Shown in pieces: positions 50,991 to 62,039 of a stretch of DNA of 64,000 bases (its first letter is position 1; each line of letters opens with the position of its first letter). Made by a program: the position numbers and the translations under genes. The notes beneath the pieces are model-generated. The model ran no database searches and was not told where the DNA came from. It saw nothing but the letters and a program-made list of their open reading frames with translations. Source of the stretch: Roseicella aerolata (GTDB lineage: Bacteria; Pseudomonadota; Alphaproteobacteria; Acetobacterales; Acetobacteraceae); contig NZ_JAJAQI010000031.1 of NCBI RefSeq assembly GCF_020523605.1, positions 1-64,000 of the forward strand, read 5' to 3'.

Positions 50991-51216
50991 TTAAGCGCCA
51001 GCGGCCGCCAGGCGGACCTCCTCACGGATTTCTGCCATCAGCCGGGCCTTGAGCGCGCCGGAAGGCTCATCCTGCAGCAGGATCTCCAGGGCGCTGGCCT
51101 GCGCGCGGGCCAGGGCACGGCGCTGCTGCCTGCCGCCGGAGAGCTGGCGCGGCCAGTGGTCCTCGAAGCCGCGGAGGCCGATGCGCCTGATGATGCGGGC
51201 GGCGACGGCCCGTGCG
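50991..51216 (-). pseudogene. Remnant of an ABC transporter ATPase
   Basis: The minus strand reads IGLRGFEDHWPRQLSGGRQQ, RRALARAQASALEILLQDEPS, then GALKARLMAEIREEV and a stop at 50991. LSGGRQQRRALARA is the ABC signature and ILLQDEPSGAL the Walker B and D-loop, but the D-loop Asp is changed (GALK) and Walker A with the first ~120 residues is missing. About 70 residues survive. No start codon in frame nearby. Resembles an amino-acid or nitrate/taurine-type ATPase; origin not determined. Confidence 0.8.
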
Positions 51217-51270
51217 CATAGGCACCTGCCTCCCCCCGGTCTTGCGAAGGGGGGGCCGGGGCGGGGCGGC

Positions 51271-51804
51271 TCAGATATCCGGGTTCAGCGTCGCGCTGCT
51301 GCCGAAGGGGCGGCTATCCGCCAGGTCGTCCGCACCGCGCGGCGTGTCCCGGCCCCCCGCTTCCATGCCGCCCTGCTCGCAGCATGCCTTGATGCTGCCG
51401 AGGGTGCGCTCCAGCGCCAGCCGCATGCCGTGGTCGACATTGCCGTGCTCCCGCTGCAGGCGCTCGGCCACCTCGGGCTTCGGGGTGAGGCTGAGGCGCA
51501 GCTCGACCGCGGCGCCGCCCGAGGCGTCCTTCACCTCCAGCATGCCCTCGTAATCCTGCAGGCTGTGCGAGCCCCAGCGCATCCGGCGCGCCTCGGGCTC
51601 GGCCTTCATCCAGCCGTCATTGCGGTACGGCTTGCCCTCGGCCTCGCCTTCCACCGCGACATCGTCATGGTCGTCGTGGTGGCCCTGCGGGCCGACATGC
51701 GTCACCGTCGGCAGGTAGCTGGGCATGTTGCGGATATCGGACAGGAAGGCGAAGACCTCCGCGGGCGGGCGGGCGATCTCGATGCGGCCGGTATACTCGC
51801 CCAT
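51271..51804 (-). CDS. SRPBCC family protein (polyketide cyclase/START-like)
   Basis: 177 residues. Begins MGEYTGRIEIARPPAEVFAFLSDIRNMPSYLP, the usual SRPBCC entry with a W/F-loop, then RMRWGSHSLQDYEGMLEV and LRLSLTPKPEVAERLQREHG. The fold binds hydrophobic ligands; no ligand is known. An His/Asp-rich loop (GHHDDHDDVAVEGE) is odd. The C-terminus beyond residue 140 is polar. ATG at 51804 with AGGAG-like sequence upstream. It follows uvrB on the same strand with 57 bases between. Confidence 0.78.
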   Translation of the reverse strand: MGEYTGRIEIARPPAEVFAFLSDIRNMPSYLPTVTHVGPQGHHDDHDDVAVEGEAEGKPYRNDGWMKAEPEARRMRWGSHSLQDYEGMLEVKDASGGAAVELRLSLTPKPEVAERLQREHGNVDHGMRLALERTLGSIKACCEQGGMEAGGRDTPRGADDLADSRPFGSSATLNPDI

Positions 51805-51861
51805 GGCGGGTCTCCTATCGGTTCGCGAGGCGAACGCGGAGGTGGGCCGGGGCGTTCCCGG

Positions 51862-54084
<2,223 letters not shown>

Positions 54085-54170
54085 GCTGCCCCCTATCTTG
54101 GTCCGGACGGCGCCGGTGTCGAGCATAGGTTCAGCCGGCGAACCACGCCCCGTGCGCGCCGGCGCCGCGC

Positions 54171-54349
54171 CAGCGGATCGTGTTCGGGATTGCACGCAAT
54201 CCGCTATCCGCGCGGCCGGTCGCCCAGGGCCTGCCGCGACCGGCCCTGCAGCCGATTGCGTTCCCATCGGAACGCCAATCCGCTGTAGCTCCTTGTTCTT
54301 GCGGGCGGATGCACGCTTCCGGGCGTTCACGCCCGGCCGCAATCCGCCC
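54171..54349 (-). repeat. Composite palindromic repeat with an extra B
   Basis: B copies at 54171-54206 (CAGCGGAT to ATCCGCTA) and 54249-54285, element A at 54303-54349. The minus-strand TAG at 54351-54349 is the stop codon of the DUF883 gene. The spacer between A and B on the minus strand reads GCAAGAACAAGGAGCTA, similar to other copies. Nothing else is seen between uvrB and the DUF883 gene. Confidence 0.85.
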
Positions 54350-54723
54350 TAGCGCCGGCCGCCGCGCAGCATGGTGGCGATCAGCCAGGTGGCCGCGACC
54401 GCGACGCCGATCGCCACCAGCGGCCGGTTGCGGGTGACATCGCGGAGCTGGTCGGCGACGTCATAGGCCATCTCCCGCCCATGGCGCGCATAGCTGCCGG
54501 CGGAATGCGCCGCCTCCGAGGCGGCCGGCCCCAGGCGGCGCTCGACCAGATCCTCCAACTGCGACCAGAGGCGGGACAATTCGCTCCGCGCGTCATCGCC
54601 CCGGTCGCGCAGCCGCTCCCCGGCATCGCGCATCCTGCCGGCAGCCCGGTGGCCGTAATCCTCTGCGACATCGCGGGCTTCGCGTGCGCCGGAGCGCCAG
54701 CCGGAAAGATAACCGTCGGCCAT
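54349..54723 (-). CDS. DUF883-type ElaB/YqjD-like membrane protein
   Basis: 124 residues. A long helical, charged part (ARDVAEDYGHRAAGRMRDAG, RSELSRLWSQLEDLVERRLG) ends in a single C-terminal helix VAIGVAVAATWLIATML followed by RGGRR, the layout of ElaB/YqjD proteins that anchor to the inner membrane and bind ribosomes in stationary phase. Start ATG at 54723 with GGAGGA upstream. An EcfG-like promoter is suggested at 54757-54781. The stop codon is part of a composite repeat. Confidence 0.82.
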   Translation of the reverse strand: MADGYLSGWRSGAREARDVAEDYGHRAAGRMRDAGERLRDRGDDARSELSRLWSQLEDLVERRLGPAASEAAHSAGSYARHGREMAYDVADQLRDVTRNRPLVAIGVAVAATWLIATMLRGGRR

Positions 54724-54756
54724 TGAATCCTCCGTCCCAATCGGTTGCGCGACCTG

Positions 54757-54781
54757 AACGGGCATCGGGCGGGTGGGTTCA
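54757..54781 (-). promoter_or_regulatory. Candidate EcfG (general stress) promoter
   Basis: Minus strand TGAAC at 54781-54777, 16 bases, then CGTT at 54760-54757. This differs by one base from the alphaproteobacterial general-stress consensus GGAAC-N16/17-CGTT and lies 34 bases upstream of the DUF883 ATG, a family often under stress control. Not found on the plus side. Confidence 0.35.
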
Positions 54782-54987
54782 CCCGGCGGCATCCCCGCTC
54801 GCGCATCGACCATCGGGCGGGTCCAGGCGTCCCGGCCTTCGCCTCCGGAAGCGATCTGCTCTATACGCAGACCGGTCAGGGAACCGCCGCATCCTTCGGC
54901 GGGCCGAGGCGCCGGAGGCGGATGACGGCCGATCAGCCGTTGCCGCAGCCTGCCCCCGGAATCTTCCCGGTCAAGGGAGCAGACTCC

Positions 54988-55248
54988 ATGCGTAAACGGG
55001 CAGCGGCGCATCTCAAAGGCAATATCTGGCTCTGGATCGCCGGAATTGCCGTGGTCGGGGCATCGGCCATCATGCTCGACTTCGGCACGATCGGCGCCTT
55101 CCTCCTCATGATCGTCGGCATCCTCATCATCATGGCCGATGCGCATGTCGATCCCCTCGCCCTGGTCACGGAGGACGCCCTCGACCCCGACGACGAGGAT
55201 GAGGCGGGGGTGGGCGGCCCGCCCCGGGCCGGCCCGCAGGTGACGTGA
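54988..55248 (+). CDS. Small membrane protein with two helices and an acidic tail
   Basis: 86 residues. Starts MRKRAAAHLKGNIWLWIAGI; two hydrophobic helices (IWLWIAGIAVVGASAIML and GAFLLMIVGILIIMA) are followed by a strongly acidic C-terminal tail (EDALDPDDEDEAGVGG). ATG at 54988 after CAAGGGAGCAGACTCC. Divergent from DUF883, with which it may share stress control. No family is recognised. Confidence 0.65.
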   Translation: MRKRAAAHLKGNIWLWIAGIAVVGASAIMLDFGTIGAFLLMIVGILIIMADAHVDPLALVTEDALDPDDEDEAGVGGPPRAGPQVT

Positions 55249-55400
55249 GGGAACGGCCAGGGTTCGGCCGCATCCGGTCCGGCCATCCCGGCCCCTGACC
55301 CGCCCCTGTAAGTGGGGGCGGGCATGGCGGGCCAACGGCTCTGACCCCGAAGGGGGGCAGGAGCACGCCCTTCGGATCGGACACGGTGCAGAACCCGCGC

Positions 55401-56600
55401 ATGCCGGAGCAGGACACCCAACCCCTTGTCGCCATCATCGGGGCCGGACCGGCCGGGCTGATGGCGGCGGAGGTGCTTGCGCAAGGCGGCGCGGCGGCCA
55501 TGGTGCTGGACCGCATGCCCTCCCCGGCGCGGAAGCTGCTGATCGCCGGCCGCGGCGGGCTGAACCTGACGCATTCCGAGGTGCTGCCCGAATTCCTCGG
55601 CCACTACGGCGCGGCCCGGGACCGGCTCGCGCCCTTCATCGAGGCCTTTCCCCCGGCCGCGCTGATCGCCTGGGCGGAGGGGCTGGGGCAGGCGGTCTTC
55701 ACCGGCAGTTCCGGCCGGGTGTTCCCGCAGGCCATGAAGGCCTCCCCCCTGCTGCGCGCCTGGCTGGCGCGGCTCGCCGCCCTCGGCGTCACGCTGCGGC
55801 CGCGGCATCGCTGGCTGGGCTGGGACGCGGAGGGGGCGCTGGAATTCCAGGCGCCGGAAGGGCCCATGCGGCTGCGCCCGGCAGCGACCATCCTCGCGCT
55901 CGGCGGCGCCTCCTGGCCGCGGCTCGGTTCGGACGGCGCCTGGACGGGGCTGCTGGAGGGGGTGGCGCCGCTGCGCCCGGCCAATTGCGGCTTCCGGATC
56001 GCCTGGTCCGACCGCTTCCGTGCGCGCTTCGAGGGCACGCCGCTGAAGCGCATCGCCCTGTCCTTCGAGGCGGCCAGGGTGCGCGGGGAGGCCGTGGTCA
56101 CCGCCACGGGCATCGAGGGCGGCGCGGTCTATGCGCTCTCCGGCCCGTTGCGGGAGGCGATCGCGGCGCGCGGGCCGGTCACGCTCTCCCTCGACCTGCG
56201 GCCGGATCTCGCGGCGGAGGCGCTGGCCGCGCGGCTGGACGGGCCGCGGGGCGGCCTCTCCCTGGCCAACCATCTCCGCCGGGCCGGGCTGCCGCCGGTG
56301 GCGATCGGCCTGGTGCAGGAGGCGCTGCATGCCGGCGCCACCGCGCCGCTGTCCAGGCTGGTGAAGGCGCTGCCCCTGCGGGCCGAGGCGCCGATGGGCC
56401 TGGACCGCGCCATCTCCTCGGCCGGCGGCCTGGGCTGGGAGGAAGTGGATGAGCGCCTGATGCTGCGCCGCCGCCCCGGCGTCTTCGCCTGCGGCGAGAT
56501 GCTGGACTGGGAGGCGCCGACCGGCGGCTACCTGCTGCAGGCCTGCTTCAGCACCGGCGTCGCGGCCGGGCGCGCGGCGCTGGACCGGGTGCGGCGCTGA
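55401..56600 (+). CDS. BaiN/HI0933-type flavoprotein (NAD(P)/FAD oxidoreductase)
   Basis: 399 residues. FAD motif VAIIGAGPAGLMAAEVLAQGG and the family signature KLLIAGRGGLNLTHSE, then SSGRVFPQAMKASPLLRAW and the C-terminal SSAGGLGWEEVDERLMLRR with GVFACGEMLDWEAPTGGYLLQ that closes the FAD site. BaiN-like proteins use flavins in reductions, but the physiological role is not established. The ATG at 55401 is chosen; a GTG at 55386 adds five residues. It converges on proB with 32 bases between. Confidence 0.87.
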   Translation: MPEQDTQPLVAIIGAGPAGLMAAEVLAQGGAAAMVLDRMPSPARKLLIAGRGGLNLTHSEVLPEFLGHYGAARDRLAPFIEAFPPAALIAWAEGLGQAVFTGSSGRVFPQAMKASPLLRAWLARLAALGVTLRPRHRWLGWDAEGALEFQAPEGPMRLRPAATILALGGASWPRLGSDGAWTGLLEGVAPLRPANCGFRIAWSDRFRARFEGTPLKRIALSFEAARVRGEAVVTATGIEGGAVYALSGPLREAIAARGPVTLSLDLRPDLAAEALAARLDGPRGGLSLANHLRRAGLPPVAIGLVQEALHAGATAPLSRLVKALPLRAEAPMGLDRAISSAGGLGWEEVDERLMLRRRPGVFACGEMLDWEAPTGGYLLQACFSTGVAAGRAALDRVRR

Positions 56601-56632
56601 ACCCATGGCGGGGGCGGGGCCCCCGCCTGGCG

Positions 56633-57775
56633 TCACATCAGCACCAGGTCGTCCCGGTGCACGATCTCGTCGCGCCCGCGCCAGCCGAGGATCTCCTCGA
56701 GTTCCTCGCTGCGATGCCCGGCAATGCGGCGGGCGTCCTCGGCGTCATAGGCCGCGAGGCCGCGTGCCACCTCGCGCCCCGCCGCGTCCTTCACGCTGAC
56801 CGGGTCGCCGCGGTGGAAGCTGCCCTCCACCGCCCGCACGCCCGCCGGCAGCAGGGAGGAGCCGCGCGCCAGCGCCCGCGCCGCGCCGTCATCCACCACG
56901 AGGCTGCCGAGCGGCGCGAGCGAGCCGGCGATCCAGCGCTTGCGCGCGGTGCGGCCCTCCGGCGCCGGCAGGAACCAGGTGCAGCGCGCGCCGTCCTCGA
57001 TCGCGCGCAGCGGGTTGTCGCGCGCGCCGAGGGCGATCGCCATGGCGCAACCCGCGCCGGTCGCGATCCGGGCCGCGATCAGCTTGGTGCGCATGCCGCC
57101 GGAGGAATAGCCGGGCGGCGGCTCGCCCCCCATGGCCATGATGTCGTCGGTGATGCGCTCCACCACCGGCAGGTGCGCCGCCTGCGGGTCCTTGCGGGGA
57201 TCGGCGGTGTAGAGCCCGTCGATGTCGGAGAGCAGGATGAGGGCATCGGCGCCGGTCATCTCGGCGACGCGGGCGGCCAGCCGGTCATTGTCGCCGAAGC
57301 GGATCTCGGCGGTGGCGACGGTGTCGTTCTCGTTGATCACCGGCACGCAGCCGAGCTCGAGCAGCGTCCCGAGCGTCGCGCGGGCATTCAGGTAGCGCCG
57401 GCGGTCCTCGCTGTCCTCCAGCGTCAGCAGCAATTGCGCGGCGGCGAGGCCATGGGCCGAGAGCGCCGCCTGCCAGGCGCCGGCCAGGCGGATCTGCCCG
57501 ACCGCGGCGGCGGCCTGCTTCTCCTCCAGCCGCAGTTTCTTCCGCGTCAGGCCAAGGGCATGGCGGGCGAGGGCGATGGCGCCGGAGGAGACCAGGATCA
57601 CTTCCGTCCCGCGCGCGCGCAGCGCGGCGACATCGGCGGCGACGCTGGCCAGCCAGGCGGCGCGCGGGGCCGCGGTCTGCTCCTCCACCACCAGGGCGGA
57701 GCCGATCTTCACCACCACGCGCCGCGCGCCCATGAGCGCGGGGAGGGCCGGCGCCGTGTCGTTCAGGGATTGCAT
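56633..57775 (-). CDS. proB: Glutamate 5-kinase
   Basis: 380 residues. First step of proline synthesis, feedback-inhibited by proline. The AAK domain shows [54 protein letters not shown] and [17 protein letters not shown]. The C-terminal PUA domain spans [13 protein letters not shown] to the end. ATG at 57775; an ATG at 57787 (MRPPMQ) is possible. proA and obgE are not adjacent, unlike in many relatives. Confidence 0.94.
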   Translation of the reverse strand: MQSLNDTAPALPALMGARRVVVKIGSALVVEEQTAAPRAAWLASVAADVAALRARGTEVILVSSGAIALARHALGLTRKKLRLEEKQAAAAVGQIRLAGAWQAALSAHGLAAAQLLLTLEDSEDRRRYLNARATLGTLLELGCVPVINENDTVATAEIRFGDNDRLAARVAEMTGADALILLSDIDGLYTADPRKDPQAAHLPVVERITDDIMAMGGEPPPGYSSGGMRTKLIAARIATGAGCAMAIALGARDNPLRAIEDGARCTWFLPAPEGRTARKRWIAGSLAPLGSLVVDDGAARALARGSSLLPAGVRAVEGSFHRGDPVSVKDAAGREVARGLAAYDAEDARRIAGHRSEELEEILGWRGRDEIVHRDDLVLM

Positions 57776-57808
57776 GGGCGGGCGCATAGCATGCCGCGCC
57801 CGGTCGTG

Positions 57809-57833
57809 AAAAAGGGCGCCCCGGGGGGCGCCC
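57809..57833 (-). terminator. Rho-independent terminator of the GH16-CBM gene
   Basis: On the minus strand GGGCGCCCC / GGGGCGCCC with a 2-base loop, directly followed by TTTTT. This is the one clear intrinsic terminator with a T-run in the window. It lies about 150 bases past the stop of the 57984-59744 gene and 30 bases upstream of proB. The 57834-57983 stretch holds no gene, only a second hairpin (CCGGGC-CATGC-GGCCCGG type near 57847). Confidence 0.8.
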
Positions 57834-57983
57834 TTCCATTCCATGGGGCCGGGCCATGCGGCCCGGCCGCGGTGACCGCGGCGGCGGAGGCGTGCCGCGG
57901 CAGGCCGCATCGGTCCGGCATCCCGGCGGGGCGCATCCGGAGCCCGGATGGCCGCCGCCGCTGGCCGGGCCTGCGGGCCGGGC

Positions 57984-59744
57984 TCAGGCGAAGATGAAAT
58001 CGGCGGGGCCGTTGGACAGCAGCGCCTTCATGCTGTGGTCGACCCACTTGCCGTTATAGGTGATGCCCTCGACATAGAGGTTGCGGTCGGCCGCCGGGCT
58101 GCCGCCATAGGCGTCGTTCAGGAACTTGACCGTCGCCTTGTGCGTCCCCGGCCCGAAATCCCCCCGGATGGTGAGGATGTCGTCCTGGTCGCCGCTGCGC
58201 AGGGAGACAGCGGTGAAGATGCCGCCGACCTGCTTGCCGTTGACGCTGACGGTGTACTGCGCATCGCCCTTCCAGGCATCCTGCGCGATGTTCAGCACCA
58301 GGCTGTCGGCGCCCGAGCCGATGGTCTGGCTGAAGGGCTTGGTGAAGCCGATATCGACGGGGCCGTTCGAGAGCAGGGACTTGCTGGCGCCCGGGATGGC
58401 GGTGCCGTTCAGGCTGGCGCCCTCGAGATAGAGGTTGCGGTCGGTGGCGGCGCTGCCGCCATAGGCGTCGTTCAGGAAGTTCACCGTGACCTTGTTGGCG
58501 CCGGCGGCGAAGTTGCCCTTGACGGTGATGATGTCGTCCTGGTCGCCGCTGCGCAGCGCGCTGGCGGTGAGGGTGCCGCCGACCTGCTTGCCGTTCACGC
58601 TGATGGTGTACTGCGCATCGCCCTTCCAGGCATCCTGCGCGATGTTCAGCACCAGGCTGTCGGCGCCCGAGCCGATGGTCTGCTTGATCGGCGTCGGGCC
58701 GGCAGCCGGCTTGGTGAAGCCGATATCGACGGGGCCGTTCGAGAGCAGGGACTTGCTGGCGCCCGGGATGGCAGTGCCGTTCAGGCTGGCGCCCTCGAGA
58801 TAGAGGTTGCGGTCGGTGGCGGCGCTGCCGCCATAGGCGTCGTTCAGGAAGTGCACCGTCAGCTTGTTGACGCCCGAGGCGAAGTCGCCCTTGACGGTGA
58901 TGATATCATCCTGGTCGCCGCTGCGCAGCGCGCTGGCGGTGAGGGTGCCGCCGACCTGCTTGCCGTTCACGCTGATGGTGTATTGCGCGCTGCCCTTCCA
59001 GGCATCCTGCGCGATGTTCAGCACCAGGCTGTCGGCGCCCGAGCCGATGGTCTGCTTGATCGGCGTCGGGCCGGGGGCCGGCATGTTGCCATCGGTATAG
59101 TTGGCGTTCGGCTTGGCGTAGCTCACGTCGAACACGGTCATGCGGTTGTCGTAGCCGCTGCCGTACTGGTCCTTGGCCGACCACCAGGTCTGCATGCCGA
59201 CGCCCGGCGCCAGGTTCTCGCCGCCATTGGCGAAGTCCTTCGGGACGTTCGCCGTGGTCGTCCACATCGCCTTGCCGTCGACATAGCCGGTGAGCCGGCC
59301 CGGCGCCCAGTCGAGCGAATAGGTGTGGACCTGCTTCGGGTCCACGCCCTCCAGCATGTAGGAGGTGTACTTGTCGGTGTTGCCCTCACCCTTCCAGTGC
59401 ACGGTGGAATAGAGCGGGCCGCCCTTCAGCGCCTCCATGACGTCGAGCTCGGGGCCGGGCCAGACATCGGTGCCCGGCCAGATCAGGGCATAGGGACCCG
59501 GGACGTCGCCCTGGGTCAGGGACAGGGTGAAGCTGTAGAGGCCGTAACCGAAGCCGGCGCTCGCCCCGGTGGGCGGGACCATGGCGCCGCTGTCCTTGTT
59601 GTCCGGCGTGCTGTGCACGGTGATCTGGCCGGGAACGCTGGTATCGATGCCCGGCCCCCAGACGCGGGAGAGCATGCCCGTGCCCTTGTCGAAGCTTTCG
59701 GTCCAGACGGTGGTGAACTGGCTGCGGTCGATGATCTCGGCCAC
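57984..59744 (-). CDS. GH16 hydrolase followed by three CBM60-like modules
   Basis: 586 residues. Residues 1 to about 215 form a family 16 beta-jelly-roll hydrolase. The catalytic ELDVME is at 99-104, with Glu99 as nucleophile and Glu104 as acid/base by analogy; it cleaves beta-glucan-type polysaccharide. Residues about 228-345, 351-467 and 468-586 are three near-identical modules with NDAYGG...DRNLYLEG, the calcium-binding pattern of CBM60 xylan-binding modules. There is no N-terminal signal peptide, so export may use a type I system. The ATG at 59744 is natural. A clear terminator follows. Substrate is inferred only. Confidence 0.85.
   Translation of the reverse strand: MAEIIDRSQFTTVWTESFDKGTGMLSRVWGPGIDTSVPGQITVHSTPDNKDSGAMVPPTGASAGFGYGLYSFTLSLTQGDVPGPYALIWPGTDVWPGPELDVMEALKGGPLYSTVHWKGEGNTDKYTSYMLEGVDPKQVHTYSLDWAPGRLTGYVDGKAMWTTTANVPKDFANGGENLAPGVGMQTWWSAKDQYGSGYDNRMTVFDVSYAKPNANYTDGNMPAPGPTPIKQTIGSGADSLVLNIAQDAWKGSAQYTISVNGKQVGGTLTASALRSGDQDDIITVKGDFASGVNKLTVHFLNDAYGGSAATDRNLYLEGASLNGTAIPGASKSLLSNGPVDIGFTKPAAGPTPIKQTIGSGADSLVLNIAQDAWKGDAQYTISVNGKQVGGTLTASALRSGDQDDIITVKGNFAAGANKVTVNFLNDAYGGSAATDRNLYLEGASLNGTAIPGASKSLLSNGPVDIGFTKPFSQTIGSGADSLVLNIAQDAWKGDAQYTVSVNGKQVGGIFTAVSLRSGDQDDILTIRGDFGPGTHKATVKFLNDAYGGSPAADRNLYVEGITYNGKWVDHSMKALLSNGPADFIFA
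57987..59063 (-). repeat. Coding tandem repeat of CBM60-like modules
   Basis: Three modules; the first two are offset by 372 bp and almost identical at DNA level over long blocks, the third is more diverged. Near identity of the first two suggests recent duplication or gene conversion. Confidence 0.8.
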
Positions 59745-59904
59745 GATCAGGCCTCCTGCGTTGCGGCGTGGGGGCGGGGGCCATGGAGGCCGGCAGACTC
59801 GCGCATAAAGGGTGTCACATCATGTATCCCCAACTTATGGTTGAGGGAGTGAGCGCGCGTGGTCGTTGGCTTGCCGGACAGCATGAGCCCGTTCCTCACA
59901 ATTA

Positions 59905-60009
59905 CGTAATGCACAAGAATGTGGTGTACCTGTGCGGGAACACGATATGTCGTATTCAACCTGCAGGATCAATCGCGGAAATGTGGGGGCGCGTTCACAT
60001 TTTAATTTT
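59905..60009 (-). promoter_or_regulatory. Conserved upstream block 1 of the GH16 genes
   Basis: Shares interrupted blocks with 61780-61879: GTAATGCACAAGAATGTG versus GTGATGCACAAAAATGTG, then TGCGGGAAC/TGCGGGGAG, CAATCGCG in both and TTCACATTTTAATTTT versus CACACTTCAACTTTT. Contains the dyad CACA-AGAA-TGTG at 59912-59923 and the palindrome ATTACGTAAT next to it. It lies 160-265 bases upstream of the GH16-CBM gene start. A short antisense frame at 59747-59959 overlaps it and is not considered coding. Confidence 0.65.
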
Positions 60010-60735
60010 GTCATCACAATGGACCGCCCGCCCGCCCAACCAAGGCGCAGCAAGGCCGGCGGCTTTCCGCCATCGCCGCGCCTCCGGCGCGGACTGTCGC
60101 AGGGATGAAAGGGCGGGAGGGGCCGGCGCGGCGGGAGGCTGCGCCCGGGGCGTGAGCCCGCCGCCAGCGCGAGGCGCGTGAAGGGCCGGGCGCCTGGATC
60201 TGCCCGGATATCGAGGAGGCACGGCGGATGAGCGTCCGGATACGGGCGCCATCCGCCGCAGCACGCCCCGTCGCGCGGATCCGGAGGGCGAATCGCGGGT
60301 CCGGCGGGCCGGGGGAGGTCCGGTGCGCATGGATCGGGAGGAAGCGGCGCGATGCGCCGGGGCCGGGCGGGCGCGCCGGATCGGCGGCCCGGATCCGCCT
60401 GCCTCCCCGGTGTCCTGCCGGGCGGCCCGGGCGGGGGCCGCGCCTCCTCGGGCAGGGGGCGGGCCGCGCTGCCGCTCAGCGGCAGGGAAGGGGCGGGTGG
60501 CGGGGCGCCAGCGCTGCCAGGATCTCCGGCCCGCCGGGGCGGATCGCGGCGGCGCGCGACTCCGCTCCGTGATCCAGGGCCTGCGGCGGGCCGGCGGTCA
60601 GTGCCGAAGGCCCGCCGCCATGGCGATGCCGCGGGGCGTCGCCGCGCCCGCGGGCGCGGCGCCCCGGGGAGGGGGCGGCGGCGGGCGGCGGCCGAAGGCC
60701 GGGGCGCTCCGGCTGGAGCGGCCCGGCCGGCCTCC
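60010..60735. other. GC-extreme intergenic region, no gene seen
   Basis: About 725 bases almost entirely G and C, with runs of GGCGGGCCGG type and many short hairpins. All frames have Arg/Gly/Pro/Ala-biased shadow composition and none gives a recognisable domain. It separates the two GH16 genes. I see no RNA gene. Confidence 0.4.
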
Positions 60736-61758
60736 TCAGGCGATGACCGAGTAGGAGACCTCGTAGACGGTCATGCGGTTGTCGTAGCCGCTGCCATACT
60801 GGTCCTTGGCCGACCACCAGGTCTGCATGCCGACGCTCGGCGCCAGGTTCTCGCCGCCATGGGCGAAGTCCTTCGGGACGTTCGAGGTGGTCGTCCACAT
60901 CTTCTTGCCGTCGACGAAGCCGGTGAGCCGGCCTTCCTCCCACAGCATCGAGTAGGTGTGGACCTGCTTCGGGTCCACGCCCTCCATCTTGTAGGAGGTG
61001 AACTTGTCGCTGTTGCCCGGGCCCTTCCAGTGCACGGTCGAATAGACCGGGCCGCCCCGCAGCACCTCCACCATGTCGAGCTCCGGGCCGGGCCAGTTGT
61101 CGGTGCCCGGCCAGAGCAGGGCGTAGGGGCCGGGGACATTGCCCTGGGTCATGGACAGGGTGAAGCTGTACAGCCCGTAGCCGAAGCCGGCATCCGCCCC
61201 CTTGGGCGGGACCATGGCGCCGCTGTCCTTGTTGTCCGGCGTGCTGTGCAGCGTGATCTGGCCGGGCTTGCTGGTATCCACGCCGGGTCCCCAGACGCGG
61301 GAGAAGATGCCGGTGCCCTTGTCGAAGCTCTCGACCCAGACCGTCTTCGTCGCCGGCAGGTCGCCGCGCGAGGGGAGTGCCGGCCCGGCCTGCGGGCCCG
61401 CCGCGCCGCCGAAGCTCAGCTCGGCCGTGCCGTTCGAGAAGAGGTCGGCTTCCGCCCCCCTGGCCGGGATGCCGTTGTAGCTGACGCCCTCGATGAAGAG
61501 GTTGCGGTCGGCCGCGGGGTGGCCGCCATAGGCGTCGTTCAGGAAGGTGATGGCGAGCTTGTGCGCGCCGCCGCCCCAGTCGCCGCGCAGGGTCAGGGTA
61601 TCGGTGCCCTGGCCGGCTTGCGTGGCGGCCTGGAAGGTGCCGCCGACCTGCTTCCCATCGACCGCGACCGTGAAACGGGCATCGCCCTGCCAGGCATCCT
61701 GCGAGAGGGTGATGACGAGGGTGTCCTTGCCGGTCTGGTTCGGGGTGCTGAGGTCCAT
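60736..61758 (-). CDS. CBM60-like module followed by a GH16 hydrolase
   Basis: 340 residues. Residues 1 to about 117 form a CBM60-like module (LSQDAWQGDARFTVAVDGKQ, NDAYGGHPAADRNLFIEG). From about 138 a GH16 domain follows, ELDMVE at 226-231. The GH16 part is very similar to the larger protein at 58-59.7 kb (shared [29 protein letters not shown] and [13 protein letters not shown]). The module order is the reverse. There is no signal peptide. ATG at 61758 after GGAGAGCGGAGCG. Probably acts on the same polysaccharide as its neighbour. Confidence 0.83.
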   Translation of the reverse strand: MDLSTPNQTGKDTLVITLSQDAWQGDARFTVAVDGKQVGGTFQAATQAGQGTDTLTLRGDWGGGAHKLAITFLNDAYGGHPAADRNLFIEGVSYNGIPARGAEADLFSNGTAELSFGGAAGPQAGPALPSRGDLPATKTVWVESFDKGTGIFSRVWGPGVDTSKPGQITLHSTPDNKDSGAMVPPKGADAGFGYGLYSFTLSMTQGNVPGPYALLWPGTDNWPGPELDMVEVLRGGPVYSTVHWKGPGNSDKFTSYKMEGVDPKQVHTYSMLWEEGRLTGFVDGKKMWTTTSNVPKDFAHGGENLAPSVGMQTWWSAKDQYGSGYDNRMTVYEVSYSVIA

Positions 61759-61779
61759 ACGCTCCGCTCTCCAAGATTT

Positions 61780-61879
61780 CGTGATGCACAAAAATGTGAT
61801 CACTCGGTGCGGGGAGAGCGTATGCTTTATACAATCCACACGCGCAATCGCGTGAGGCCTCCTCACACTTCAACTTTTA
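61780..61879 (-). promoter_or_regulatory. Conserved upstream block 2 of the GH16 genes
   Basis: The counterpart of 59905-60009, here 20-120 bases upstream of the CBM-GH16 start. Contains the dyad CACA-AAAA-TGTG at 61787-61798. A TATAAAG stretch lies in the middle on the minus strand and could be a -10 element, though no matching -35 was found. Confidence 0.65.
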
Positions 61880-62039
61880 GATGCGAAAACGGACCGGAAT
61901 CCGCGCGTGAAGCGGTCGGTTGCGCGCCGGAGATGCGGGCGCCGCGCCGGGACCGCCGTGCCGGACGGGCGGTGCGTGCTCCATGCCGGAACGGGGGCAG
62001 GGCGGATCCGGCATGGGTCCACGGGCATGCTGAGGCATG

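Noticed and set aside
55249-55400. Riboswitch upstream of the flavoprotein gene
   Set aside because: Only GC hairpins; none of the conserved blocks of FMN, cobalamin, TPP or SAM classes is visible.
59747-59959. 70-residue minus frame upstream of the GH16 gene (MNTTYRVPAQVHHILVHYVI)
   Set aside because: Lies mostly in the conserved regulatory block, which is also conserved at the other GH16 gene where the frame differs.
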